From assembly GCF_937129435.1 (NCBI RefSeq), contig NZ_CAKZNF010000089.1:62001-126000 (forward strand): 64,000 nucleotides of DNA, given 5' to 3'. This DNA comes from an uncultured Parasphingopyxis sp. (GTDB lineage: Bacteria; Pseudomonadota; Alphaproteobacteria; Sphingomonadales; Sphingomonadaceae). Every line of letters begins with the position of its first letter. Position 1 is the stretch's first letter. Position numbers and translations under genes: made by a program. Below the pieces are notes generated by a model. The model did no database searches. It was not told the DNA's origin and saw nothing but the letters and a program-made list of their open reading frames with translations. Positions 42,955 to 51,222 of this stretch are shown here, one piece after another.

Positions 42955-44118
42955 TTACATTCCGCGCGCGATCAGCATCTTCATGATCTCGTTGGAGCCG
43001 CCGAAGATGCGGGTAATGCGGCTGTCGCGGAACATCTTCGCGATCGGATACTCGTTGATATAGCCCCAGCCCCCATGGAACTGCAGGCATTTGTCGACGA
43101 CCTCGCCCTGGAGTTCGGTGCACCAATATTTCGCTGCCGCAGCGGTGTTGGGATCAAGCTCTCCCTTCAGGTGACGCGCGATGCAATCGTTGACGAACAC
43201 CTTGGCCGCCATGCTCTTGGCTTTCAGGTCGGCGAGAACGAACTGGGTGTTCTGGAAATCCCAGACGGTCTTGCCGAACGCCTTGCGCTGTTTGACGTAT
43301 TCGATCGTCGTGGCGAGCGCGCGTTCGATCGTGCCGACGGCCCCCATCGCGATCAACAGGCGCTCCTGCCCGAGCTCGCCCATCAGCTGATAGAAGCCCC
43401 GCCCCTCTTCGCCGCCGAGAACGTTCTCCGCAGGCACGAAGACATCGTCGAAAAAAAGCTCCGACGTGTCCGAACTGTCGAGGCCGATCTTGTCGAGCTT
43501 CTTGCCGCGCTGGAAACCGTCAGCGCCTTCGGTCTCGAGGCAGATGAGCGAGATGCCCTTGGCGCCTTCCTTCGGATCGGTCTTGGCGACGACGATGATG
43601 AAATCGGCGACCTGCCCGTTCGAGATGAATGTTTTCGATCCGTTGAGGCGATAGCCGTTTCCATCCTTGAGCGCCGTCGTCGACACCGACTGGAGATCAC
43701 TGCCTGCCCCCGGCTCGCTCATCGCGATCGCGGTGACCAGTTCGCCCGACACCATCTTGGACAGCCACTTCTTCTTCTGCTCCTCGGTCCCGTGCCGCAC
43801 GATATAGGGAACGCAGATGACGTTATGGAGCGATGCATTGAACCCCGTCGCGCCGTGCGCTCCAGTCTGGTTGACCACCACCATATCGTGCCGGAAGTCG
43901 CCGCCATGCCCGCCATATTCTTCGGGCACCGACACGCCGAGCAGCCCCGCCTGGCCGGCCTCGTTCCAGAATTCGCGCTCGCACTGTCCGTCCTCTTCCC
44001 ATTGCTTGATGCGCTTCTCCGGCGCGTGCTGATCGAAGAATTTGCCCACTGCATCGTTGAAGATCGCAATCTCCTCGTCTTGCATGAATTCGGGATCGGG
44101 TATGCCGAGAGCGTTCAT
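42955..44118 (-). CDS. Acyl-CoA dehydrogenase, complete homomeric type
   Basis: This 387-residue ACAD has all standard parts: AMSEPGAGSDLQSVSTTAL, YRLNGSKTFISNG, and LGQERLLIAMGAVG with glutamate at the IVD/LCAD catalytic position. It also has FHGGWGYINEYPIAKMFRDSRITRIFGGSNEIMKMLIAR. Unlike the paired ACADs here it has no partner, so it should work as a homotetramer on a conventional acyl-CoA. I start it at ATG 44118 (MNALGIPDPEF); the extra 13 track residues are upstream sequence. It leads the unit with a crotonase and the GST. Confidence 0.95.
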   Translation of the reverse strand: MNALGIPDPEFMQDEEIAIFNDAVGKFFDQHAPEKRIKQWEEDGQCEREFWNEAGQAGLLGVSVPEEYGGHGGDFRHDMVVVNQTGAHGATGFNASLHNVICVPYIVRHGTEEQKKKWLSKMVSGELVTAIAMSEPGAGSDLQSVSTTALKDGNGYRLNGSKTFISNGQVADFIIVVAKTDPKEGAKGISLICLETEGADGFQRGKKLDKIGLDSSDTSELFFDDVFVPAENVLGGEEGRGFYQLMGELGQERLLIAMGAVGTIERALATTIEYVKQRKAFGKTVWDFQNTQFVLADLKAKSMAAKVFVNDCIARHLKGELDPNTAAAAKYWCTELQGEVVDKCLQFHGGWGYINEYPIAKMFRDSRITRIFGGSNEIMKMLIARGM

Positions 44119-44179
44119 CGGAAGCTTCCTTTGCGTTGCCTTGTGGTGCCAGACCAACAGGCCGGGGGCTTTGCCTTCA

Positions 44180-44198
44180 TATATTACTCAGTTATCTA
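44180..44198. promoter_or_regulatory. Shared catabolic palindrome, site 8
   Basis: CATATTAC-TCA-GTTATCTA is centred at 44189, in the 176-base gap between the divergent ACAD (start 44118) and the acyl-CoA ligase (start 44295). The left half-site is TTAC. Confidence 0.7.
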
Positions 44199-44294
44199 TG
44201 TCGAAATGGCGGCCCAGCGCAACCGTGGTCATCTGGGCTCGGAAGACTCTAAATATGCCACAGAGAAACTGCGATCGGCGAAGAGGATTGGCGC

Positions 44295-45836
44295 ATGCAT
44301 CCGAGAAATCACCTAGACCGCCACCGCGATGATCCTGCGGTCGTCATGGCGGGGAGCAACGAGACGCTGACCTATGGCGAACTCGAAACCCGCGCCAATC
44401 GCGGTGCTCATCTGTTGCGGTCCTGCGGCTTGAAGCGCGGTGACGTTATCGCGCTCATGATCGAGAACCGGCCGGAATTCTTCATCGTATATTGGGCGGC
44501 GCAGCGCTGCGGGCTTTTCATCACGCCGATCTCCACCCGCCTGACGCCCGGCGAGGCCGCCTATATCGTTAACGACAGCGGCGCCCGGGTTGCGATTCTG
44601 TCGGCAGGTGTCGGCACAGCCGCATCCGATCTCGTCGCCCGGCGCGAGGAATTGGTGCCCGGCGTTCACGCAATATTCGGGCTGTCCGGTCTCGCCGGCG
44701 CCGATGATTGGGACGAACGCTGCGCCGCCGAGCCCGACACACCGATCGGCGATGAAAGCCCGGGTTTTCACATGGTCTATTCCTCGGGCACGACGGGCAA
44801 GCCCAAAGGTGTCAGAATCGCGCTGCCCGAAGGGGCGGTTGACGCCGAGCCACCCTTCGCCCCCGTCGTCGCGAAAACCTATGGCGTCGACCAAGACACC
44901 GTCTACCTGTCGCCCGCGCCGCTCTACCACACCGCCCCGCTCATGTATTCGACCACGGTCCAGCGTATGGGCGGAACGGTGATTGTCATGGAGAAATTCG
45001 ATGCCGAGGGTTTCCTGGCGGCCGTCGAGAAATTCGGCGTCACTTTTTCCCAGCTCGTTCCGACGATGTTCATCCGGATGCTGAAGCTGCCGGAAGAGGT
45101 CCGGGCGCGCTACGATTTGTCCTCTTTGCGGCATATCGTCCACGCGGCGGCGCCCTGCCCCGTCCCGGTAAAGCGGCAGATGCTCGAATGGCTGGGTCCG
45201 ATCATCTACGAATATTATGGCGGCAGCGAAGGCGGTGGATCGACTTTCATCACGCCGGAGGAATGGCTGGCGCATCCGGGATCGGTCGGGCGCACACGGA
45301 CCGGACAGATTCATATCTGCGACAATGAAGGCAACGAGCTGCCGACGGGGGAAATCGGAACGATCTATTTCAGCGGCGGCAACCGGTTCGAATATCTGAA
45401 CGATCCCGACAAGACCAAGGGCGCACGTCATGCCGATCATGAAGGCTGGTCGACGATCGGCGATATCGGACGCGTCGACAAGGACGGCTATCTCTACCTC
45501 ACGGACCGCAAGAGCTTCATGATCATTTCGGGCGGGGTGAATATCTATCCGCAGGAGATCGAGGACACGCTGACCCTCCATCCCAAAGTCGCGGACGTCG
45601 CCGTATTCGGTATCCCGAACGAGGATTTCGGGGAAGAGGTGAAGGCCGTCGTGCAGCCGGAGCATTGGCCGGATGCCGGTCATAAGCTGGCCGAGGAGCT
45701 TGATGCTTATTGCCGCGAGCACCTGTCCGCGATCAAATGCCCGCGCAGCATCGATTTCCGGAAATCGCTGCCGCGCCATGATACCGGCAAGCTCTACAAG
45801 CAGAAACTTCGCGACGATTATCTCGCCAAAGCCTGA
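44295..45836 (+). CDS. AMP-forming acyl-CoA synthetase (FadD-like)
   Basis: This is a 513-residue ligase with ATP loop MVYSSGTTGKPKG, YEYYGGSEGGG, the hinge and downstream motif STIGDIGRVDKDGYLYLTDRKSFMIISGGVNIYPQEIE, and the adenylation lysine in RHDTGKLYKQKL. It is a complete FadD-type enzyme and probably activates an acid formed by the P450/ALDH route or an internal ring-derived acid. It is monocistronic, divergent from the ACAD unit across site 8, and converges on the short ACAD at 45843. Confidence 0.95.
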   Translation: MHPRNHLDRHRDDPAVVMAGSNETLTYGELETRANRGAHLLRSCGLKRGDVIALMIENRPEFFIVYWAAQRCGLFITPISTRLTPGEAAYIVNDSGARVAILSAGVGTAASDLVARREELVPGVHAIFGLSGLAGADDWDERCAAEPDTPIGDESPGFHMVYSSGTTGKPKGVRIALPEGAVDAEPPFAPVVAKTYGVDQDTVYLSPAPLYHTAPLMYSTTVQRMGGTVIVMEKFDAEGFLAAVEKFGVTFSQLVPTMFIRMLKLPEEVRARYDLSSLRHIVHAAAPCPVPVKRQMLEWLGPIIYEYYGGSEGGGSTFITPEEWLAHPGSVGRTRTGQIHICDNEGNELPTGEIGTIYFSGGNRFEYLNDPDKTKGARHADHEGWSTIGDIGRVDKDGYLYLTDRKSFMIISGGVNIYPQEIEDTLTLHPKVADVAVFGIPNEDFGEEVKAVVQPEHWPDAGHKLAEELDAYCREHLSAIKCPRSIDFRKSLPRHDTGKLYKQKLRDDYLAKA

Positions 45837-45842
45837 TCGGCG

Positions 45843-46709
45843 CTAGAGCAGGTCGGCGGTTTCGACGGGCGCGACGAACTGCAGCAAGTGCGCGCGCTTC
45901 AGCGGCAGATGCGGTTGGGCTTCGTCGGTCATGCCGATGCCGCCATGGACCTGGATATTGGCCCGGCCGTTTTCGAGTGCGGCCTGATCGGCAAGTCGCT
46001 TCGCCGCCGCGACATAGAAGGCCGTGTCTGCGTCGCCCGCGTCGAGCGCACAAGCGGCATAGTAGAGCTGAGAACGGGCAACTTGCGAGCGGACGGCCAT
46101 ATCGGCGCAAATGTGCTTGATCGCCTGGAAGCTGCCGATCGGTTTGCCGAACTGTTCGCGAACCTTGGCATATTCGGTCGCCATATCGCCCGCCGCCTCC
46201 GCACAGCCTACGCCATAGGCAGCGGCGAGCAGCCGGAAATGCAAGGCGGCCAAAGGCTCGTCGATCAGTGAGGGCGACGGCATCTCATCGAGCCGCACTT
46301 GCAGCGTGGAGAGGTCGAGGCCGTGCGTCGCGCTTTCCGCCGCAAATTCTATCAGGCCCGCCTTGCCGTCGAACAGGCCGAGCGCGCTGGTCGTGCCTAC
46401 GGTATCGAGGACATGGCCACGCAGAGCGACCGCCACCTTGTCCAACAAGCCGGTCCAGCGCGCCGCCACCGCCGTCGACAACGCGGCAACCGGCGCGAGG
46501 AAACGGCCGAGTTCGGCGAAGATCAGCGCCTCGGTCGCATGGTCGAGCCCCATCTCGGGCCTCGTCATTTCGAGCCAGCCCATCTCCTTCATGCCGGACC
46601 AGAGCGTCGGTGCGCGGTTGCGCGCTTCGGCGAGCGGCATGTTGCCCTCGAGCCATGCAATCGTGGCGAAGCGCAGCGCCTCCTGTTCGTCGTTGGGAGT
46701 AAGGTCCAT
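45843..46709 (-). CDS. Short acyl-CoA dehydrogenase, beta-type subunit
   Basis: This 288-residue ACAD is well below the usual 380. It has MDLTPNDEQEALRFATIAWL, VREQFGKPIGSFQAIKHICADMAVR and IQVHGGIGMTDEAQPHLPLKRAH. The middle beta domain is shortened, no FAD-loop MTEP motif is present, and LLAAAYGVGCAEAAG has no glutamate. This matches a beta subunit of an alpha2beta2 ACAD. It starts 4 bases after its alpha partner at 46714. ATG 46709 is used; the 331-residue track ORF extends into that partner. Confidence 0.85.
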   Translation of the reverse strand: MDLTPNDEQEALRFATIAWLEGNMPLAEARNRAPTLWSGMKEMGWLEMTRPEMGLDHATEALIFAELGRFLAPVAALSTAVAARWTGLLDKVAVALRGHVLDTVGTTSALGLFDGKAGLIEFAAESATHGLDLSTLQVRLDEMPSPSLIDEPLAALHFRLLAAAYGVGCAEAAGDMATEYAKVREQFGKPIGSFQAIKHICADMAVRSQVARSQLYYAACALDAGDADTAFYVAAAKRLADQAALENGRANIQVHGGIGMTDEAQPHLPLKRAHLLQFVAPVETADLL

Positions 46710-46713
46710 CGGC

Positions 46714-47865
46714 CTATCTCGACCGCGGCAGGCCGAGCATGCGCTCGCCGATGATGTTGCGCTGGATCTGCGACGATCCGCCGGCGATCGTCGAAGCGAA
46801 GCCGCGCAGATAATCCTGCACCTGGTCGTCATCACCATAACGGAAATCGAGCATTTCTTCGCCCATCAGGCGCACCCCCATCGTCTCGATCCGCCGGCCG
46901 AGCTCGGACGTGAACACGCGGATGACCGAAGCTTCGGGGCCGGGCTGGCCACGTTTTTCGACCTCGGAGATATTGCGATAGGTCATCGCCCTCGCCGCCG
47001 CGACCTCGGCGCGCAGCTGCGCCAGTTCCTCGGCGATACGGTTGTCCCCGATCATCCCATTGCCGGTCGCCGTCTCGATCAAATCCTCGACCTCTTGCGC
47101 CTGCTTCACCTGGTCGGCGATAAAGCCGGTGCCGCGCTCAAAGCTCAGCGTCGACATCGCCACCGTCCAGCCATTGCCGAGCCCGCCGACGACATTTTCG
47201 ATCGGAATGCGGACATCGTCGTAGAAGACCTCGCAGAATTCGGTCATCCCGCTCATCTTGCGGATCGGCCGGACGGTGATACCCGGGGCGTGCATGTCGC
47301 AAATGACCCAGCTCAGCCCACTGTGCCGTTCCGACCCTTCCTCCGTCCGCAGAACGAGTTCCTGATAGTCGGCGACATGGGCGAAGCTCGTCCAGATCTT
47401 CGATCCGTTGACGACCAACTCGTTGCCCTCGACACGGCCGCGCGTTTTGATGCCAGCGAGGTCCGATCCCGCGCCCGGTTCGGAAAAGCCTTGGCACCAG
47501 ATCGCTTCGGCCTTCAGGATCCGGGGCAGGTGAAAGGCCTTCTGTTCGTCCGTCGCATTGGCGATCAGCGTCGGCCCGCCATGATTGACGCCGACGAAGT
47601 TGGCGCCGATCCACGGCGCCTTCGCCTTCGCATATTCTTCGAGCCATATGACCTGCTGGACGATCGAAAATCCCCGTCCGCCATATTCAGCCGGCCAGTT
47701 GATCCCGGCCCAACCCGCATCGAACAGGCGGCGCTGCCACGCCTTGTCGAATTCCAGCGCGTCGGCGGCGTCGAGCGGCCGGCGCTCGTCCGGCACATTG
47801 CTGTGCAGCCAGTCGCGGCATTCCTCGCGAAAGCGCTGCTCCTCGGCCGAAAACCCGATATCCAT
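46714..47865 (-). CDS. Acyl-CoA dehydrogenase, alpha-type catalytic subunit
   Basis: This is a 383-residue ACAD with FSEPGAGSDLAGIKTRGRV, LVVNGSKIWTSFAH, and TLSFERGTGFIAD, whose glutamate is at the IVD/LCAD catalytic position. The C-terminus has STIAGGSSQIQRNIIGERMLGLPR. It forms a likely heteromer with the short ACAD that follows. Its ATG shares one base with the stop of the upstream crotonase gene (TGATG), so translation is coupled. It sits late in the long leftward unit that starts with the TonB receptor. Confidence 0.92.
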   Translation of the reverse strand: MDIGFSAEEQRFREECRDWLHSNVPDERRPLDAADALEFDKAWQRRLFDAGWAGINWPAEYGGRGFSIVQQVIWLEEYAKAKAPWIGANFVGVNHGGPTLIANATDEQKAFHLPRILKAEAIWCQGFSEPGAGSDLAGIKTRGRVEGNELVVNGSKIWTSFAHVADYQELVLRTEEGSERHSGLSWVICDMHAPGITVRPIRKMSGMTEFCEVFYDDVRIPIENVVGGLGNGWTVAMSTLSFERGTGFIADQVKQAQEVEDLIETATGNGMIGDNRIAEELAQLRAEVAAARAMTYRNISEVEKRGQPGPEASVIRVFTSELGRRIETMGVRLMGEEMLDFRYGDDDQVQDYLRGFASTIAGGSSQIQRNIIGERMLGLPRSR

Positions 47866-48620
47866 CAGGCGCCCTTCCCGCGACCACCGATCGGCTCGCC
47901 CTTTTTCCGCATCGCCGGATCGAAGCCCGCATTGCGCATCAACTCGTGATTGAGCCCGTCGGGAAGCGGCAGACCGTCAGTCTCATAGACCAGCCGTTTG
48001 TTCTCAGCGTTGCTGTGCCAGGAATTGGCGAGAATCGTTCGGCACAGATCGTCCACCTTCGCGTCGAGCTCGTCATCGGACACGCAATAATTGGCCAAAC
48101 ACATCGCCGCGGCTTCGTCGCCGGTATAGGGACGGCAGGTCAGCATCATTTCGAGCGCCTTCGCCTGCCCAACCCTTCGCGGCAGCCGCTGGCTCAGACC
48201 CCAGCCGGGGACCAGCCCCCATTTGCCATGCGTGTCCGCAAAACGGGCGCTTTGCGCGGCGACGATGAAATCGGCGGACAGCGCGAATTCGAGCCCGCCG
48301 GTGTAGCAACTGCCCTGGACCGCCGCGATCACTGGCTGGCGCAATTTGGTCAGCCGTTCGAGGATCAGCATCTCCTGCCGCAGCCAGCCGAAGGAATCCG
48401 CGTGCGGCTTGCTCTTCAGGTCGTGCCCGGCACAAAAATGGTCGCCCGCCCCCTTCAGGACGACGATACCTATGTCATCGCCCTGTTGTTCGATATCTTC
48501 GACATGGGCGCGGAAGGCGCGGAACAGGTCGCGGTTGACGGCATTACGGCTTTCCGGTCGGTTCAACGTCAACGTACAGACGCCGTTGTCGTCAACACGC
48601 AGAACCAGCGTCTCAGTCAT
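47865..48620 (-). CDS. Enoyl-CoA hydratase/isomerase (crotonase) family protein
   Basis: This 251-residue crotonase has GDHFCAGHDLKSK and VQGSCYTGGLEFALSADF, and FADTHGKWGLVPGWGLSQRLPRRVG in the catalytic region, where the usual Glu residues are not seen. The C-terminal part, NAENKRLVYETDGLPLPDGLNHE, resembles crotonases that act late on CoA thioesters and not simple hydratases. It overlaps the SDR upstream by ATGA and the ACAD downstream by one base. The reaction is uncertain. Confidence 0.9.
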   Translation of the reverse strand: MTETLVLRVDDNGVCTLTLNRPESRNAVNRDLFRAFRAHVEDIEQQGDDIGIVVLKGAGDHFCAGHDLKSKPHADSFGWLRQEMLILERLTKLRQPVIAAVQGSCYTGGLEFALSADFIVAAQSARFADTHGKWGLVPGWGLSQRLPRRVGQAKALEMMLTCRPYTGDEAAAMCLANYCVSDDELDAKVDDLCRTILANSWHSNAENKRLVYETDGLPLPDGLNHELMRNAGFDPAMRKKGEPIGGRGKGA

Positions 48621-49513
48621 TTTCGGTCACCCCGTGCTTTCTTGACCGCCGCCTTGCTTGCATCGGTGCCAAACTGTTCCCGAATCGGCACAAACTCCGG
48701 CATGACGAGCGAACGCCGCAGCCAGTTAGCGGCGTCGACGACAAGCGTGTGGCCGGTAATATACGCAGCATAGGGCGAACACAGATAGGTCGCGGCCCAG
48801 CCCAGTTCGCGCACCAGCCCAACACGGCCGCCCGGAATTGTATCGTCGGCGCTCTCGTCCTCGCGATGCTTGGTCATGTGCGCCGGCAGATCGTGATGCG
48901 GAAAGCGGCCCGGCGCGATGCAATTGACGCGAATGTCGTCTCCCGCCCATTCGACCGCGAGCGACTGGGTAAGGTTCGTGACGCCCGCCTTGGCCGCGGC
49001 CGAATGCGATGTCCCGGGTCCGCCGGTCCAGGCATAGGTCGCGCCGATATTGAGGATCGCGCCCCCTTCGCCGGCCGCCAGACGTCTCGCGCCGAATTCG
49101 TGGCTGCAATTGAATGTTCCGTTGAGGACGATATCGACAACCGTCCGCCACGCATTGGGCGACATCTGTTCGGCCGGCACCGGAAAGTTTCCGGCCGCAT
49201 TGTTGATCAGTACCGAAACCGGGCCGAGCGCCTGTTCGATCTCGTCGAACACGGCGGTAACCCTGTCAGCGTCGCGGATATCGCAGGCGAATGCTTCGGC
49301 TTCGCCACCGATTCCACGGATTGCTGAGACGCCTGCCTCCAGATGTTCGGGCTTGCGGCTCACGATCGCGAGCTTCGCGCCTAGCCGGGCGAATTCTTTC
49401 GCCATGCCCTTGCCGAGCCCCGTTCCACCCCCGGTAACCATCACCGTCTGCCCGGCAAAGGTGCCTGCTGGCAACATGGCCGTGCCGTCAGGCGGGGGCA
49501 ACCGCAACGCCAT
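48617..49513 (-). CDS. SDR, DECR2-like
   Basis: This is a 298-residue SDR with TGGGTGLG, NNAAG and active-site region NIGATYAWTGGPGTSHSAAAK. As in the SDR at 31460, His replaces Tyr and the protein ends with RRSLVMPEFVPIRE plus a basic tail. The two are paralogues that may serve parallel branches. Dienoyl-CoA reductase activity is the best family-based guess. It lies between two crotonases in a tightly packed operon. Confidence 0.88.
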   Translation of the reverse strand: MALRLPPPDGTAMLPAGTFAGQTVMVTGGGTGLGKGMAKEFARLGAKLAIVSRKPEHLEAGVSAIRGIGGEAEAFACDIRDADRVTAVFDEIEQALGPVSVLINNAAGNFPVPAEQMSPNAWRTVVDIVLNGTFNCSHEFGARRLAAGEGGAILNIGATYAWTGGPGTSHSAAAKAGVTNLTQSLAVEWAGDDIRVNCIAPGRFPHHDLPAHMTKHREDESADDTIPGGRVGLVRELGWAATYLCSPYAAYITGHTLVVDAANWLRRSLVMPEFVPIREQFGTDASKAAVKKARGDRK

Positions 49514-49515
49514 CG

Positions 49516-50295
49516 CTATCTCCCCTTGTAGTTGGGTGTGCGCCCTTCACGATGGGCGGCGCGCGCTTCCTTGTAATCTTCGGTGAGGAACAGCGCCGTC
49601 TGCGCCATCAGTTCCTGGCGCGTGCCGTTCCGGATCGCGCCGCCATGCATCTGGTCGATCATCTGCTTGCCCATGGCGAGCGCGATCGGCGGCTTCGATG
49701 CAAGCTTCTTCGCCATATCGAGTGCGAAGGTATCGAGTTCGTCCGGTGCTACGAGAAAATCGACCGCCCCCCAGGACAGCGCCGTTTCCGCATCGATCGG
49801 GTCGCCCGACAAAATCATGTACTTGGCCCTGCTCGAGCCGATCGCCGTGGCCAGCAGCTGCGTCCCTCCCGTATCGGGCAGCAGACCGAAATTGATCTCC
49901 GGAAGCGCCATTTTCAGCGTGCTGTCGGCAACCCGAATGTCGGCGCAAAGCGCGCCTTCGCATCCGCCGCCGATGACGCCGCCCTTCAACGCGGCAACAA
50001 TCGGCTTCGGGCAATCCTGGATCGCCAACCGGCCGTCCTGAGCACGGCGGACGAAATCGAAATCGCTCTCGTCGCGCGCCCGGTGGCCGAGGACCGAGAC
50101 GTCCCGGCCCGAACAGAAGGACTTTCCCTCGCCCCGCAACAGGATGGCACGAACCGACTGGTCCTCGACGGCACTGGCAAAAGCATCGCGAAATGCATCG
50201 CCCATCTCATCGTCGATCGCGTTGTGCCGCTCTGGCCGGTTGTAGGAAATGACGCGCACGCCGTCTTCCGTGCGGGTCAGGATCGTGCTGGTCAT
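49516..50295 (-). CDS. Enoyl-CoA hydratase/isomerase (crotonase) family protein
   Basis: This 259-residue crotonase has GKSFCSGRDVSVLG and LKGGVIGGGCEGALCADI as oxyanion-hole elements, and MALPEINFGLLPDTGGTQLL with the hydratase-type Glu and Asp. The C-terminal EDYKEARAAHREGRTPNYKGR is the standard tail. It is the most conventional hydratase-like member of the set. It follows the second GntR gene by 10 bases and precedes the DECR2-like SDR by 2. Confidence 0.92.
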   Translation of the reverse strand: MTSTILTRTEDGVRVISYNRPERHNAIDDEMGDAFRDAFASAVEDQSVRAILLRGEGKSFCSGRDVSVLGHRARDESDFDFVRRAQDGRLAIQDCPKPIVAALKGGVIGGGCEGALCADIRVADSTLKMALPEINFGLLPDTGGTQLLATAIGSSRAKYMILSGDPIDAETALSWGAVDFLVAPDELDTFALDMAKKLASKPPIALAMGKQMIDQMHGGAIRNGTRQELMAQTALFLTEDYKEARAAHREGRTPNYKGR

Positions 50296-50305
50296 GGTCC
50301 GTTCC

Positions 50306-51133
50306 TCAGTGCCCGCGCCGGTGGTCGCGCTTGACCATTTGGACGGAAGGAGAGAGGTCGTCGGCGATCCATTGCTCGATCAGCGCACTTCGGGCGCGAG
50401 ATATCTTCCGAGCCCTTTCTGTGTCACCGGCAGCCACGGCGTCGCAAAGGTTCTGCTGCAGGCCGAGCCATTCCTTCCGCCGATCGGGCTTGCCGTCGTA
50501 AAAGCGCAAATTGCGCTCGAGCAATCCGAACTCGTATAGAATATCCATGAAAAGGCCGAGGAACGGGTTGGATGCCATGCGCGACAGCAAATGGGACAGG
50601 CGCCGCTCGACCTCGATGATGTAGCGCGTTGCCACTTCATCGCCTACGCTGATGTTCAATGACGCTCGGATTTCCGCGAGTTCGGCCAATCGGTCGCTAT
50701 CCTCGCACAGCGCCGCGCTGGCGATGGTCTCGGCAACGATCACCGTGCTTGCCTCGCGCATCTGGCGGAGCGAGGCGCCCTGCATGCGCAAATAGAATGC
50801 CGGCAACTGAATGACATGGCCGACATCGGGGCGCGCGGCGTAAAACCCGCCTGCCGCCCCCCGCCGTATCTCCAGCAGGTGATCGTTTTGCAGGATCTTC
50901 GCCGCCTGCCGCAATGTGGGACGACTGACATCGAGCCGATCGAGCAAATCGGCTTCGGACCCGAGATAGCTCCCCGGATCCGCATCCATGCTCAGTCCGA
51001 AAAGTTTGCGGACGGTGCGTCCAACGCGCGTGTCGCGCTTGGCGGATTCCTCCGCAAAAGGGTCGCCCGGCTCTTTGATGCCGTAAACGGAATTTCCCGA
51101 GTCCATAGCTGCAAATTGCGGGCTTTCCGCCAT
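50306..51133 (-). CDS. Second GntR-family regulator with FCD domain
   Basis: This is a regulator of about 275 residues. The winged-helix region GSYLGSEADLLDRLDVSRPTLRQAAKILQNDHLLEIRRGAAGGFYAARPD is typical of GntR. The FCD-like C-terminal domain begins VIQLPAFYLRMQGASLRQMREAS, but the metal-site histidines are less obvious than in the regulator at 39543. The start could be ATG 51133 or 51106; neither has a clear ribosome site. It lies between the TonB receptor and a crotonase on the same strand, so it is probably cotranscribed with the receptor and part of the site 9 unit. Confidence 0.87.
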   Translation of the reverse strand: MAESPQFAAMDSGNSVYGIKEPGDPFAEESAKRDTRVGRTVRKLFGLSMDADPGSYLGSEADLLDRLDVSRPTLRQAAKILQNDHLLEIRRGAAGGFYAARPDVGHVIQLPAFYLRMQGASLRQMREASTVIVAETIASAALCEDSDRLAELAEIRASLNISVGDEVATRYIIEVERRLSHLLSRMASNPFLGLFMDILYEFGLLERNLRFYDGKPDRRKEWLGLQQNLCDAVAAGDTERARKISRARSALIEQWIADDLSPSVQMVKRDHRRGH

Positions 51134-51222
51134 TTGGTCAAACGCTCGATTTCCGGCCGACAAAGGGACCGACGCCCGGCCGATGCCGGGCGCCGGTTTC
51201 CAGAAGGGAGAGGGTTCTGAAA

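Noticed and set aside
42811-45779. Large antisense ORFs opposite the ACAD (42811-44316) and ligase (44313-45779)
   Set aside because: The opposite frames encode complete enzymes; these are shadows.
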